From Kribbella sp. NBC_00382 (GTDB lineage Bacteria > Actinomycetota > Actinomycetes > Propionibacteriales > Kribbellaceae), in NCBI RefSeq assembly GCF_036067295.1, contig NZ_CP107954.1:806001-870000 (forward strand): a stretch of DNA of 64,000 bases, given 5' to 3'. The notes beneath the pieces were generated by a model. It had not been told where the DNA came from. It did not search any database and was given only the letters and a program-made list of their open reading frames with translations. The translations under genes and the position numbers were made by a program. Shown here in pieces: positions 17,884-29,623 of the stretch (position 1 is its first letter; each line of letters opens with the position of its first letter).

Positions 17884-18417
17884 ATGATCACGACCGAACG
17901 ACTGGAGCTGCGGTACTTCCGCCCCGAGGACGCGGAGGCCTTCTCCGCCTACCGGTCGGTGCCCGAGGTGGCCCGCTTCCAGTCCTGGAACGCGCCCTTC
18001 GGCCTCGAGGAGGCGCAGGCGAAGGTCGCGAGCTTCGCGGACGGCGATCCGTTGCAGCCGGGCTGGTTCCAGTACGCGATCGCGCTCGACGGGCTGCTGA
18101 TCGGCGACATCGGGCTGAACACCTTCGACAACCTGATGCAGGCCGACATCGGCTACACGCTTGCCCAGGAGCACCAGGGCAAGGGCTACGCGACCGAGGC
18201 GGTCGGCGGGCTGCTCCAACACCTCTTCGTCGACCGCGATCTGCACCGGGTCTCGGCGGAGGTCGACGCACGCAACGTCGCGTCGGCACGTCTGCTGGTA
18301 CGACTCGGCTTCCAGCAGGAGGGATTCAGGCCGGAGAACACCTGGTTCAAGGACGAGTGGACCGACGACCTGTTGTTCGGCTTATTGCGCAGCAACTGGC
18401 GACGTACCGCGGGCTGA
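17884..18417 (+). CDS. GNAT N-acetyltransferase, RimJ/RimL type
   Basis: A protein of 177 residues. The opening MITTERLELRYFRPEDAEAF is the RimJ/RimL-like entry, and EHQGKGYATEAVGGLL is the acetyl-CoA binding motif A (Q/RxxGxG/A). RNVASARLLVRLGFQQEG is motif B. The substrate is unknown; relatives acetylate N-termini or small amines. It is divergent from the YCII gene and overlaps the convergent methyltransferase gene by 36 bp at the 3' ends. Confidence 0.9.
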   Translation: MITTERLELRYFRPEDAEAFSAYRSVPEVARFQSWNAPFGLEEAQAKVASFADGDPLQPGWFQYAIALDGLLIGDIGLNTFDNLMQADIGYTLAQEHQGKGYATEAVGGLLQHLFVDRDLHRVSAEVDARNVASARLLVRLGFQQEGFRPENTWFKDEWTDDLLFGLLRSNWRRTAG

Positions 18418-19176
18418 CCAAGCGCGTGCCGTGAGCTCGATGGAGCCGTCCGGGTTGGTCGGCAGCCGCGACTCCACCAGATGCCGGATCGCTGTCTGAG
18501 TGTCGGGATGAAGGCTGCGGAGATAAGCAGGTCCGGGCCCTTGACCACCGAGGAACGGCGTCCAGTAAGCATTGAAGGACTCGAACACGGTCGGTACGAC
18601 GATCGCGCGGGTCTCGATGTCGCTGAAGCCGGCCTCGGTGAGCAGCCCTTCGAGCCCGGCAGGATTGCAGAACGGGAAGGCCCGCCCTTCGTCCCGCTCC
18701 CGATCCGCCGGTACGAGGTCGCCCGCCGCCTCCCAGAAGTACCGCATCAACTGCATGCCATCGGCGTAGTCCCACACGTAGACAGCGACCGTCCGGCCGA
18801 GCTCCCGCATCCGGCGCAACGCATCCACCCGGTCCGGGATGAAGTTGAGCACCAGCCCGGCCACCACCACGTCGACCGCCCCACCGATCGCCTCGCTGCT
18901 CAGCTCCCCCGCCGGCAACACCTCGAAGCGCGCTCGCTCATCCTTCACAGCACTCCGGGCAAACCCGACGAAGCCCTCCGACGGATCCACCCCGACCACT
19001 GCACTCGGCTCTGCCTGGGCAAGGACCGCCGTCGTCAACGCCCCGGTCCCGCAGCCCACGTCGAGCCAGCGCAGTCCCTCCGGCTGGTCCAGCCACTCCA
19101 CGAACTCCTTGGCCACCAGCCGGCTCCACCGCCCGACGTACGACTCGTAAATCTCGCCCTGCGACCACTGGCTCAT
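18382..19176 (-). CDS. Class I SAM-dependent methyltransferase
   Basis: A protein of 264 residues. The reading frame stays open far upstream, but ATG 19176 (MSQWSQGEIYESYVGRWSRL) is where recognisable protein begins and GGTGCGGAG precedes it. Motif I is WLDVGCGTGALT, motif II VVGVDPSEGF and motif post-I VDVVVAGLVLNFI. The N-terminal YVGRWSRLVAKEFVEWL pattern is shared by a family of small-molecule methyltransferases. Substrate unknown. It overlaps the convergent GNAT gene by 36 bp. Confidence 0.88.
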   Translation of the reverse strand: MSQWSQGEIYESYVGRWSRLVAKEFVEWLDQPEGLRWLDVGCGTGALTTAVLAQAEPSAVVGVDPSEGFVGFARSAVKDERARFEVLPAGELSSEAIGGAVDVVVAGLVLNFIPDRVDALRRMRELGRTVAVYVWDYADGMQLMRYFWEAAGDLVPADRERDEGRAFPFCNPAGLEGLLTEAGFSDIETRAIVVPTVFESFNAYWTPFLGGQGPGPAYLRSLHPDTQTAIRHLVESRLPTNPDGSIELTARAWSARGTSPVAAQ

Positions 19177-19214
19177 CTCCGCACCATAGGTTGCTTGGGC
19201 TCGCCCAGCCAGGC

Positions 19215-20144
19215 TCAAGCGACCCTGCTGGGCAGTGAAACTCCGGTGAGGCGCTCGGCCTCGAGCCAGAGCCGCGCATTGGTCTGCTCGTCGAGCGATC
19301 GGCGCGGAGACTTGGCGACCTTCGTCGGACCGACCATCCCGAACCAGTTGCTCGGACCGTAGTACGCGCCGGCGGTCGCCTCGGGACTGGTCGCCGCGTA
19401 CAGCAACGGCTCGGCACCTTGCTGGACCTCCTGCGACGGGAGCGGGTTGAACCGCTCGAAGAACCTCACCAGCAAAGGCGTCTTGTCCAGGCCGAGGCTC
19501 GGGCCGGTGGACTGGAGATTGGTCCTGGTGAAGCCCGGGTGGGCGGCGTTGCTGATCAGGTTCCAGCCACGCTCCCGGGCGATCGCCGCGAGCTGGTGCG
19601 AGAACATCAGGTCGGCCAGCTTCGACTGCGCGTACGACGTGGTGGAGCGATAGCTCTGCTCCCATTGGAGATCGTCGAAGTGGATGCGGCCGAAGTTCGC
19701 CGCCCCGCTGCTCATCGTCGCCACGCGGGGCGCGGGCGCGGCCAGCAGCAACGGGAGCAGCCGCAGCGTCAGCGCGAACGGGCCGAGGAAGTTGCTGCCG
19801 AACTGCAGCTCGAAGTCGTCGGAGGTGGTCATCCGCGACGGCGGGGCCATCACGCCGGCGTTGTTGACAAGCAGGTCGATCGGTTTGCCGTCCGCGATCA
19901 GCCCGTCGGCGAACTCGCGGACCGAGTCGAGGTCGGCCAGGTCGATCCGGCGAACCTCCAACTGCGCCTCCGGGTACTGCGCCAGGATCTCCGCGCGGGC
20001 GGCCTCGCCCTTCGACGGAGTCCGGACCGCCATCACGATCCGCGCGCCGGCGCCGGCCAGCCGCCGGACCGTCTCCTTGCCGGTACCGCTGTTCGCGCCG
20101 GTCACCACTGCGTACTTGCCGGTCTGGTCCGGGACGTCGTACAT
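19215..20144 (-). CDS. Short-chain dehydrogenase (WW-oxidoreductase/retinol dehydrogenase-like)
   Basis: A protein of 309 residues from ATG 20144 with AAGGAG upstream. TGANSGTG (15-22) binds NADP(H), NNAGVM is at 94-99, the catalytic Ser is near 145, and Tyr171/Lys175 are in YAQSK. The long C-terminal part with [18 protein letters not shown] and GAYYGPSN is typical of extended-substrate SDRs related to retinol dehydrogenases. The divergent TetR gene and its paired operators lie immediately upstream, so it is probably the TetR target. Confidence 0.92.
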   Translation of the reverse strand: MYDVPDQTGKYAVVTGANSGTGKETVRRLAGAGARIVMAVRTPSKGEAARAEILAQYPEAQLEVRRIDLADLDSVREFADGLIADGKPIDLLVNNAGVMAPPSRMTTSDDFELQFGSNFLGPFALTLRLLPLLLAAPAPRVATMSSGAANFGRIHFDDLQWEQSYRSTTSYAQSKLADLMFSHQLAAIARERGWNLISNAAHPGFTRTNLQSTGPSLGLDKTPLLVRFFERFNPLPSQEVQQGAEPLLYAATSPEATAGAYYGPSNWFGMVGPTKVAKSPRRSLDEQTNARLWLEAERLTGVSLPSRVA

Positions 20145-20192
20145 GAGCTGCTCCTTCGTAAAAGACTGCCGGTCTGTTACGAACGAAGCTAT

Positions 20193-20229
20193 CAGACCGC
20201 TGGTCTGATGACAACAGACCAGCGGTCTG
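20193..20229. promoter_or_regulatory. Twin TetR operators between SDR and tetR
   Basis: CAGACCGCTGGTCTG (20193-20207) and CAGACCAGCGGTCTG (20215-20229) are each inverted repeats of CAGACC around three bases. They are exact reverse complements of each other and their centres are 22 bp apart, two helix turns. A looser half site, CCGGTCTG, lies at 20169-20176. Confidence 0.75.
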
Positions 20230-20241
20230 TAGACTGTGACC

Positions 20242-20910
20242 ATGACGACTTTCCAGCGGGCCCGCAGCGAGGAGCAGCGTGCCGTCCGGCGGCAGGCCAT
20301 CCTCGAAACCGCCGCGGCGATGCTGGCCGAGATGCCCGTCGCGCAGCTCAGCCTGAACGAGCTGAGCCGCCGCGTCGGCCTGGCGAAGTCGAACGTGCTG
20401 AACTACTTCGACTCCCGCGAGGCGGTCCTGCTGGAGCTGCTCGACGCCGAGACGCGCGAGTGGATGGACCAGTTCGACGCGGAGCTGACCGCGACCGTCG
20501 ACTTGGCAGCGTCGGTCGACGACCGCGCCGGCGTACTGGTCGACGCGATCGTCACGACGCTGGAGTCACGGCCGATGCTGTGCGCCTTGATCAGCGCGCA
20601 GGCTGCCGTACTCGAGCACAACGTCTCCGTCGAGGTCGCTGCCGCGTTCAAACGCAGCTCGATCGCGAACTACGGCGTGATGATCCAGCAGGTCCTCGCC
20701 CGGCTCCCCGAACTCGGCGAGGACGGCGCCGGCCGGCTGCTCGCAGCAACCGTGATGCTCACCGGCGTCGTCTGGACCCACGCCCACCCGTCGGCCGCGA
20801 TCATCGCCGTCTACGAGTCAGACCCCGAGATCGCGGCCTTCCGGATCACCTTCGCCCCCGCCCTCCGCGAGTCTCTGCGAACGGTGCTGGTCGGCGTCCT
20901 TCCCCGCTAG
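20242..20910 (+). CDS. TetR-family transcriptional regulator
   Basis: A protein of 222 residues. ATG 20242 is preferred to GTG 20236. The N-terminal helix-turn-helix reads [20 protein letters not shown], then [20 protein letters not shown]. The C-terminal ligand domain has a WTHAHPSAA segment shared with TetR_C family members that control dehydrogenases. It is divergent from the SDR gene with two matching inverted repeats in the 97-bp gap; repression of both genes is the likely mode. Confidence 0.92.
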   Translation: MTTFQRARSEEQRAVRRQAILETAAAMLAEMPVAQLSLNELSRRVGLAKSNVLNYFDSREAVLLELLDAETREWMDQFDAELTATVDLAASVDDRAGVLVDAIVTTLESRPMLCALISAQAAVLEHNVSVEVAAAFKRSSIANYGVMIQQVLARLPELGEDGAGRLLAATVMLTGVVWTHAHPSAAIIAVYESDPEIAAFRITFAPALRESLRTVLVGVLPR

Positions 20911-20917
20911 CAGTGGA

Positions 20918-21769
20918 TCAGGGCAGGTAGTAGTTCGGGTTCGGCAGTTTGAAGGTGCGGTCGGCATAGCCGCCCTTGAGGTCGCTGAACTGGTCGCCGA
21001 AGTTGGCGACGATGTCGTAGCCGAGGGACTCGATGTGAGCCCGGGTGGCCGACTTGTAGTGGATCGTCGTGCAGGAGCCGTTCGGGTCGGCGGCGCAGGC
21101 GGTCTTCAGGTACGCCGGGTAGTCCGCGACGGCCGGCTTGGTGAACAGGCCGTCCTCGCCGTTGCGCAGACCGGTCGGCTTCGGGTAGCCGGCGTCGACG
21201 CCGACACCGTCCTCGGTCAGGTTGCCGAGGGTCGCCTGCTCCTGGGCCGCACCGCGCCCGGTCAGGAAGAAGATCGCGTAGCCCTCACGCTCGGCCGACT
21301 TCACCAGGTCGACCATGCCCGGTACCGCCGGGAAGCGCTGCTCGGTCACGAAGGTGCCGTTGGTCCCGGGGTTGAACGCCCAGTTGCTGGCGATCTCGTA
21401 GTTCCAGGTCGCCAGCGACGTGTCGTCGACATCCAGCAGGATCGCCTTGGTACCACGCGTGTGGTGCCGCCCGGCCAGGAACCGGGTGCCGTCCTTGGCG
21501 ACCGACTTGGCCTCCTTGGCATAGTTGCTGTCCGCCCCGAAGGTGCCGGTGCCGAGCGGGTCACCGTAGTAGTTGCGGAGCTGCTGCCGCAGTACGTCGA
21601 TGTTGGTGACCTGCTTCTCGGACCGCGGCGTCGACGTCTGGATCGCCGGCTGCTGGGTCGCCACCCCGGCGGAGTACGCCACCCCGCCGGCCACGGAGGC
21701 AACGGCGAGAGTGGCGACCCCGGTGAGGACCAGCCGGCGCGACGGAAGGCGCCAGGAACGCTTGACCAT
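20918..21769 (-). CDS. Secreted HAD acid phosphatase (class B/C-like, PF03767 type)
   Basis: A protein of 283 residues from ATG 21769 with TTGGGAGA upstream. The N-terminus (RRLVLTGVATLAVASVAGGVAYSAG) is a signal peptide or signal anchor. HAD motif I is LLDVDDTSL with the DxDxT pattern; motif II is FLTGRG; a C-terminal FGDQFSDLKGGYAD supplies motif IV. It should dephosphorylate external organic phosphates. It is last in a minus-strand run of five genes. Confidence 0.9.
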   Translation of the reverse strand: MVKRSWRLPSRRLVLTGVATLAVASVAGGVAYSAGVATQQPAIQTSTPRSEKQVTNIDVLRQQLRNYYGDPLGTGTFGADSNYAKEAKSVAKDGTRFLAGRHHTRGTKAILLDVDDTSLATWNYEIASNWAFNPGTNGTFVTEQRFPAVPGMVDLVKSAEREGYAIFFLTGRGAAQEQATLGNLTEDGVGVDAGYPKPTGLRNGEDGLFTKPAVADYPAYLKTACAADPNGSCTTIHYKSATRAHIESLGYDIVANFGDQFSDLKGGYADRTFKLPNPNYYLP

Positions 21770-21828
21770 GATTTCTCCCAAGTACGGGCTCAAATGCTTG
21801 CAAAAGCAAACTAACCCTGGGAGAGCCG

Positions 21829-22101
21829 TCAGTGGTAGAAGTACGGGTCGAGGACGCGGACCTCGGTGATCTTGGTGACCGGGAGGCCGTTGGTCTCGGC
21901 CGCGCTGCGGATCGCTTCCGGCGACGGGCCGTCGTACACGCAGTACGTCGTCTTGTGGTCCGGTGACACGTAGGAGTGCACCCAGGTGACCTCGTGCTGC
22001 GCGTTGCCGTCGACAACGTTCAGGCACGACTTGGCGCCGCGGTCGTCGGTCGGGATGGACAGGCCCTCGGGAAAGTTGCGTTCCACCAGGTAGCGGTTCA
22101 T
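21829..22101 (-). CDS. DUF4242 family small protein (SCO4226-like)
   Basis: A protein of 90 residues: MNRYLVERNFPEGLSIP, NVVDGNAQHEVTWVHSYVSP and TYCVYDGPSPEAIRSAAETN. This matches DUF4242, whose Streptomyces member SCO4226 was described as nickel-binding with a ferredoxin-like fold. His and Cys residues that might bind metal are present. It sits 91 bp after the LAL regulator on the same strand and 59 bp before the phosphatase. Confidence 0.85.
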   Translation of the reverse strand: MNRYLVERNFPEGLSIPTDDRGAKSCLNVVDGNAQHEVTWVHSYVSPDHKTTYCVYDGPSPEAIRSAAETNGLPVTKITEVRVLDPYFYH

Positions 22102-22192
22102 GAGTAGTGCCTTTCTTCGGTTCGGAGGCGCCGTTCGCCTCCCACGAAGAACTCTGCCGGGCCGCGGCCGCCCGGCCATCGGGAGCAGCTCC

Positions 22193-24712
22193 CTATGTTC
22201 GGGTCCCCAGCTCCCTATCTTGGGCGCGCACCCACTCGGCTGCTTCCTGCCGCGACGCTACGCCGAGCTTGCCGAGGATCGACGACACATGGTGATCGAC
22301 CGTCTTCGGAGAGATGTGCAGGCGGGCGCCGATGTCGACGTTGCGGAGGTCCTCGGCCAGCAGGGCCAGTACTTCGGTCTCGCGGTCGGTCAGGTGCGCA
22401 GGGTTCTCGCGGGTGGTCCCGCGCGGGCGCCGGGGCAGGCGCTGGATGCCGCTCTCGCGCAACTGCTTCGCGACGATTTCAGCCGCAGGCCAGGCACCAA
22501 GCTGCTGCAGCCCGAACAGCCCGTCCACCTGTTGCTCAGGGTCGTCGCTGGCAGCCAGGGCCAGCGCAGCTTCGTACGGGCAGCCGAGCTCCATCCACCC
22601 GTCCCCAGTCAGATAAGGCCGAGCGACGTACTCCGGTAGGTCCGTCTCGACTCCCCCGAGCCGCAGCAGCCCGGCCAGCTCCCCCACCGCCCACGGATGC
22701 TTCAGCACCAACGCCTGCTCATAGGTCTCAGCGACGAACCCCTCGATCAGCTCAGGACGGCCAGTAAGCCAAGCGTTCTCCGCCAGCGCCGCAGCGGCCG
22801 GCCACAACCGCTGCAGATCCCCTGTCTGTACTGCGAGTTGCCACCCCCGCTGCAATGGCGTCTCCGCGTCCGGGTCCCCACGTCGGGCCCGAAGCCGGCC
22901 GAGTACGACATTGGCCACGATGTACGACGGCACGTGTTGGGTATGCGCAACGAGCACCTCAGCCGCCTTGGCACCTGCAGCAGTCCAATGCCCCTGCTCG
23001 AACAGGCTCCGCGACTGCCATGCCTGCACGTAGCTCCCGGATGCGTCCAGGTCGCGGTCTGAGCAGTACTCGGTGGCCGCTGCGAGCCAGTGGTCGGCCA
23101 ACTCGTACTGGCGAACCTCTCCGGCACCGGACCCGAGATTCGTCATCGCCGAGGCGACGCCCATCTGGTCACCGGCTTCGACCGCCGCGTCGAGACTGGC
23201 CGACAAGACCTCGACCGCCCGCTCAGGATCGGTCAGCCAGTGCGCACTGCCGACTGCATTGAGTGCACGGCCGAGTGCTTGGGCGTCACCGAATTGCTCG
23301 GCATAGGCGGCCGCCTTGGTCCCGAGGACGATCGCTCCGGGCATGTCCCGGCCGAGCATGAGCAACCTGGCCAGGGCCGCGTACGCCATGGCTAGCCCGG
23401 GTCCCGGAGTACCGGCTTCGAGCAGGGCGACTGCTGCGCGCGCGATCGCGTGGGCCTCGGTATTGCGGCCCGCCTTCCACAGCACATGCGAGCAGCGAGC
23501 CATTACCGTGCCCTGCTTGTCGACCTCTCCCAGTGACGCCCAGAGCTCAGCAGCTCGCTCCGATGCCTTGACCGACTCGGCCAGGTATCCGCTGTTGTCA
23601 CAGGCCTCCGCGTTGTCTCTCCACAACGCGGCCTGTACCTCCACAGGTGCTCCACTGGCATGCCGCAGTGCCCGCGCGTAGTGCTCGGCCGCCTGCCGAT
23701 AAGCGCCGACCTCTGCAGCTTTCCGGCCGGCCAGGGGTGCGTACTGCAGAGCTGCAGCACGGTCCCCGGCCGCCTCTGCGTGGTACGAGAGCCGTGCCGG
23801 GTCTACCTCCTCCACTCCAACCAGGTAGTCCAACACCTGCCCATGCAGCACAGACAGCCGCACAGCCGGTACGTCGGACTCGATCGCCCGCCTGGCCAGC
23901 TCATGCCGGAAGCGGACAGTCTGCCCTTCCAGCAGGAGCATCCCGGACTCGATGCACTCCTCAACGCCCTTACCTGCAAGGGCAAGCTCAGCCCGGTCCG
24001 GCACCAGGGAGACGATGTCTAGTACCGCCCGAGCCTCGCGCCCGAGTCGAGCCGCTCTGGCCAGTACTGCGTCCCGCACTGTGGCCGGTAGCTCTTCACT
24101 GGGCGCACTGAGCGCCTCTGTGACGAAGAACGGGTTGCCGTCCGTCACTGCGAACAACTGGTCGGCGTTCAAGCCCAGTGGTTCAGCCAGCTCGGCCACT
24201 GCCGCCGGAGACAGCGCAGGTACTTGGAGCCGGTGTACTGGTCGGGCGGTGGCCAGGTCGCCGAGGACGCGGCGCAGTGGGTGGTCGCGGCCGACCTCCT
24301 CCGAGCGGTAGGTGACGAGGACGAGCGCGGGCAGCTCGTCGATGCGGCGGCCGACGAAGAGCAGCAGGTCGAGGGTTGCCTCGTCGGCCCAATGCACGTC
24401 CTCGACGACCGTCACCGACGGTCCGGCGGCCAGCAGGTCGAGGAATCCGGTGAAGAGTGTGTGCCGGTCGGCTCCTGACGCCAGCAGGGCGGTCAGTGCG
24501 GAGTCTTGGCTCGACCTGGCGATGTCATGCATCGGACCAAGCGCTCGAGGCGTACCGAGCGCATCGCAGAAGCCGTAGCGGACCAGGGGTTGGTCGGCGC
24601 AGAAGGCCCGGACGAGTGAGGTCTTGCCGATTCCGGCCTCGCCGGAGACGAACACCATCGCTCCGGGCTCGATCTCCCGGAGCGTTGCGAGCTGCGCCTC
24701 ACGCTCGAGCAT
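22193..24712 (-). CDS. LAL-type LuxR transcriptional regulator with AAA ATPase domain
   Basis: An 839-residue ATP-dependent regulator. Walker A is SGEAGIGKT (23-31), and a Walker B-like VTVVEDVHWADE follows near residue 100. A TPR-like helical middle is followed by a LuxR helix-turn-helix (774-830: LTDRETEVLALLAED, ISPKTVDHHVSSIL). Its ATG directly follows the TGA of the GNAT gene with no bases between, so translation is probably coupled to GNAT and metH. Being in a metH transcript under an SAH riboswitch is unusual for a LAL protein; the target genes are unknown. Confidence 0.93.
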   Translation of the reverse strand: MLEREAQLATLREIEPGAMVFVSGEAGIGKTSLVRAFCADQPLVRYGFCDALGTPRALGPMHDIARSSQDSALTALLASGADRHTLFTGFLDLLAAGPSVTVVEDVHWADEATLDLLLFVGRRIDELPALVLVTYRSEEVGRDHPLRRVLGDLATARPVHRLQVPALSPAAVAELAEPLGLNADQLFAVTDGNPFFVTEALSAPSEELPATVRDAVLARAARLGREARAVLDIVSLVPDRAELALAGKGVEECIESGMLLLEGQTVRFRHELARRAIESDVPAVRLSVLHGQVLDYLVGVEEVDPARLSYHAEAAGDRAAALQYAPLAGRKAAEVGAYRQAAEHYARALRHASGAPVEVQAALWRDNAEACDNSGYLAESVKASERAAELWASLGEVDKQGTVMARCSHVLWKAGRNTEAHAIARAAVALLEAGTPGPGLAMAYAALARLLMLGRDMPGAIVLGTKAAAYAEQFGDAQALGRALNAVGSAHWLTDPERAVEVLSASLDAAVEAGDQMGVASAMTNLGSGAGEVRQYELADHWLAAATEYCSDRDLDASGSYVQAWQSRSLFEQGHWTAAGAKAAEVLVAHTQHVPSYIVANVVLGRLRARRGDPDAETPLQRGWQLAVQTGDLQRLWPAAAALAENAWLTGRPELIEGFVAETYEQALVLKHPWAVGELAGLLRLGGVETDLPEYVARPYLTGDGWMELGCPYEAALALAASDDPEQQVDGLFGLQQLGAWPAAEIVAKQLRESGIQRLPRRPRGTTRENPAHLTDRETEVLALLAEDLRNVDIGARLHISPKTVDHHVSSILGKLGVASRQEAAEWVRAQDRELGTRT

Positions 24713-25189
24713 TCAGACCGTTTTCACATACCGGTGGCACGGCACTGGGATGGGTCCGTCGTCCGTGGTCGCCGGGTAGTCGAAGGCGCCCGCGTCCGCC
24801 CAACCGCTGCGTTCGTAGAAGCGCCGGGCTCGTGCGTTGCCGGTCGCGACCGCGAGCCAGGCCTCATCATGCCCGTTGGCCTTGACCTGCCGCTCGGCCT
24901 CGGCGATCAGCGTGCCGGCGATCCCTGAGCCGCGATGCTCGCCGGATACGTAGACCTGCTCGACCTCATCGCCGACCACCATCACGAAGCCGGCCACTTG
25001 GTCCCCGGCCAGCGCCACTGTGGTGTCGGGGATCCGAGCCGGCACCCGTTCCCAGAACGACTCCTTGGTACGGATCGCGACCAGCTCGTCCGGCACGTTC
25101 CCGAGATGGCCGTCGCCCCACCCGGAGTACCAGATGGAGGCGATCGCGTCGGCATCTCCCGCAGTCGCGGCCCGCAGCGTGACAGTCAT
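24713..25189 (-). CDS. GNAT N-acetyltransferase
   Basis: A protein of 158 residues. MTVTLRAATAGDADAIASIW, a central EQVYVSGEHRGSGIAGTLI acetyl-CoA motif and GNARARRFYERSGWADAG are clear GNAT signatures. ATG 25189 is 17 bp after the metH stop and is preferred over a longer frame that would run back into metH. The stop TGA abuts the ATG of the LAL regulator. Substrate unknown; the C-terminal PIPVPCHRYVKTV resembles antibiotic- and amine-acetylating relatives. Confidence 0.9.
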   Translation of the reverse strand: MTVTLRAATAGDADAIASIWYSGWGDGHLGNVPDELVAIRTKESFWERVPARIPDTTVALAGDQVAGFVMVVGDEVEQVYVSGEHRGSGIAGTLIAEAERQVKANGHDEAWLAVATGNARARRFYERSGWADAGAFDYPATTDDGPIPVPCHRYVKTV

Positions 25190-25206
25190 CCCGTCACTGT
25201 AAATCC

Positions 25207-28818
<3,612 letters not shown>

Positions 28819-28843
28819 CGTCGGCCACCTCCAGAAGAGTTTC

Positions 28844-28916
28844 CGGAGGCGCCCTTACTCGGCAGAACCAGACCGAGCGTGGCGAGCCCTCCGGGCCCGT
28901 CGCAGCGCCTCTCGAC
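28844..28916 (-). promoter_or_regulatory. S-adenosylhomocysteine (SAH) riboswitch upstream of metH
   Basis: Read on the minus strand: TCGAGAGGCGCTGCGAC, a P2 hairpin (GGGCCCGGAGGGCTC), then CACGCTCGG, a CCGAG segment, and GTAAGGGCGCCTCC. GAGGCGC pairs with GCGCCTC as P1, CGAG with CTCG as the pseudoknot, and GCTGC plus AA.GGCGC match the conserved core of the SAH aptamer as known from Ralstonia ahcY. The 3' P1 strand plus two bases (CCTCCGG) can instead pair with CTGGAGG at the metH ribosome binding site (28825-28832). SAH binding would then free the site and turn translation on. A possible -10 (TAAGAT) lies just upstream. Confidence 0.8.
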
Positions 28917-29098
28917 CTGGACCCCGATCTTACTGACCGAGACACCCGAACTCACCATCGCTGCCCAACTATTGAGATTACCCGCCAGTACCTGAGATCG
29001 GCCCGGCCTAGGTAATGGCGTGGCTGAGATGGGCAGTCACCACCGATGACCCGTCAGGACTCCCCCGATGACTCTTGGATGAGTCTGAAGGGGGAGCC

Positions 29099-29623
29099 AT
29101 GATCAAGAGAGTCGTGGCGCTCGGGGTGGTCGTGAACTACGTGACCGGCTGGGTGCTGCATTACGTCTACCTGCCTGACCAGCATGTCGCGGCGGGTGCT
29201 GTCGGCAGGCATGAGGGGCACGGGAGTCACGCCGCTGCTGAAAGCCATGAGTTGAGTCCGCTGGTGCATTTCCTGCGAGATTCGACTCTCGCGTTGCCGG
29301 TGACGATCGCAGTGCTGCTGGTCGCCGCTCTCGCGGTCCGCGCAGTCTGGCGCGACGACACCGGCCGGGCGCGGATCGCGTTCGCCGCCGCGGCCGCGGT
29401 CGTCGCTGGGGCGGCCAGCGTTCCCGAAGTACTGGCGCATGGGTGGCTGTTCGACGAGCAGGTCGCTGGGGTCTCGCTGGCCTCGCACCTGACCGGCGTC
29501 GCCCTCGTCACCGTTCGCTACACGTTCGCGCTCACCTTGGTCGCCGCCGTCCTGTTCGGCGTGCCCTGGCGAGCATCCCGCAGTACCGCCCGAGTCGGTC
29601 TGCCCGTTCACGGAGAAGCATGA
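29099..29623 (+). CDS. Small multi-pass membrane protein preceding a multicopper oxidase
   Basis: A protein of 174 residues from ATG 29099 with GAAGGGGGAG upstream. About four hydrophobic segments are visible (VVALGVVVNYVTGWVLHYVY; LPVTIAVLLVAALAVRAVW; IAFAAAAAVVAGAASVPEV; YTFALTLVAAVLFGV), and a His-rich loop (GRHEGHGSHAAAESH) lies between the first two. The His cluster could bind copper, which would fit the oxidase whose ATG overlaps its stop by four bases (ATGA). The family is not recognised. Confidence 0.85.
   Translation: MIKRVVALGVVVNYVTGWVLHYVYLPDQHVAAGAVGRHEGHGSHAAAESHELSPLVHFLRDSTLALPVTIAVLLVAALAVRAVWRDDTGRARIAFAAAAAVVAGAASVPEVLAHGWLFDEQVAGVSLASHLTGVALVTVRYTFALTLVAAVLFGVPWRASRSTARVGLPVHGEA

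Noticed and set aside
18382..20214. A 610-codon open frame joining a methyltransferase to upstream sequence
   Set aside because: Only the last 264 codons are protein-like; the upstream part is a shadow of the SDR gene in another frame and the real start has its own ribosome binding site at 19176.
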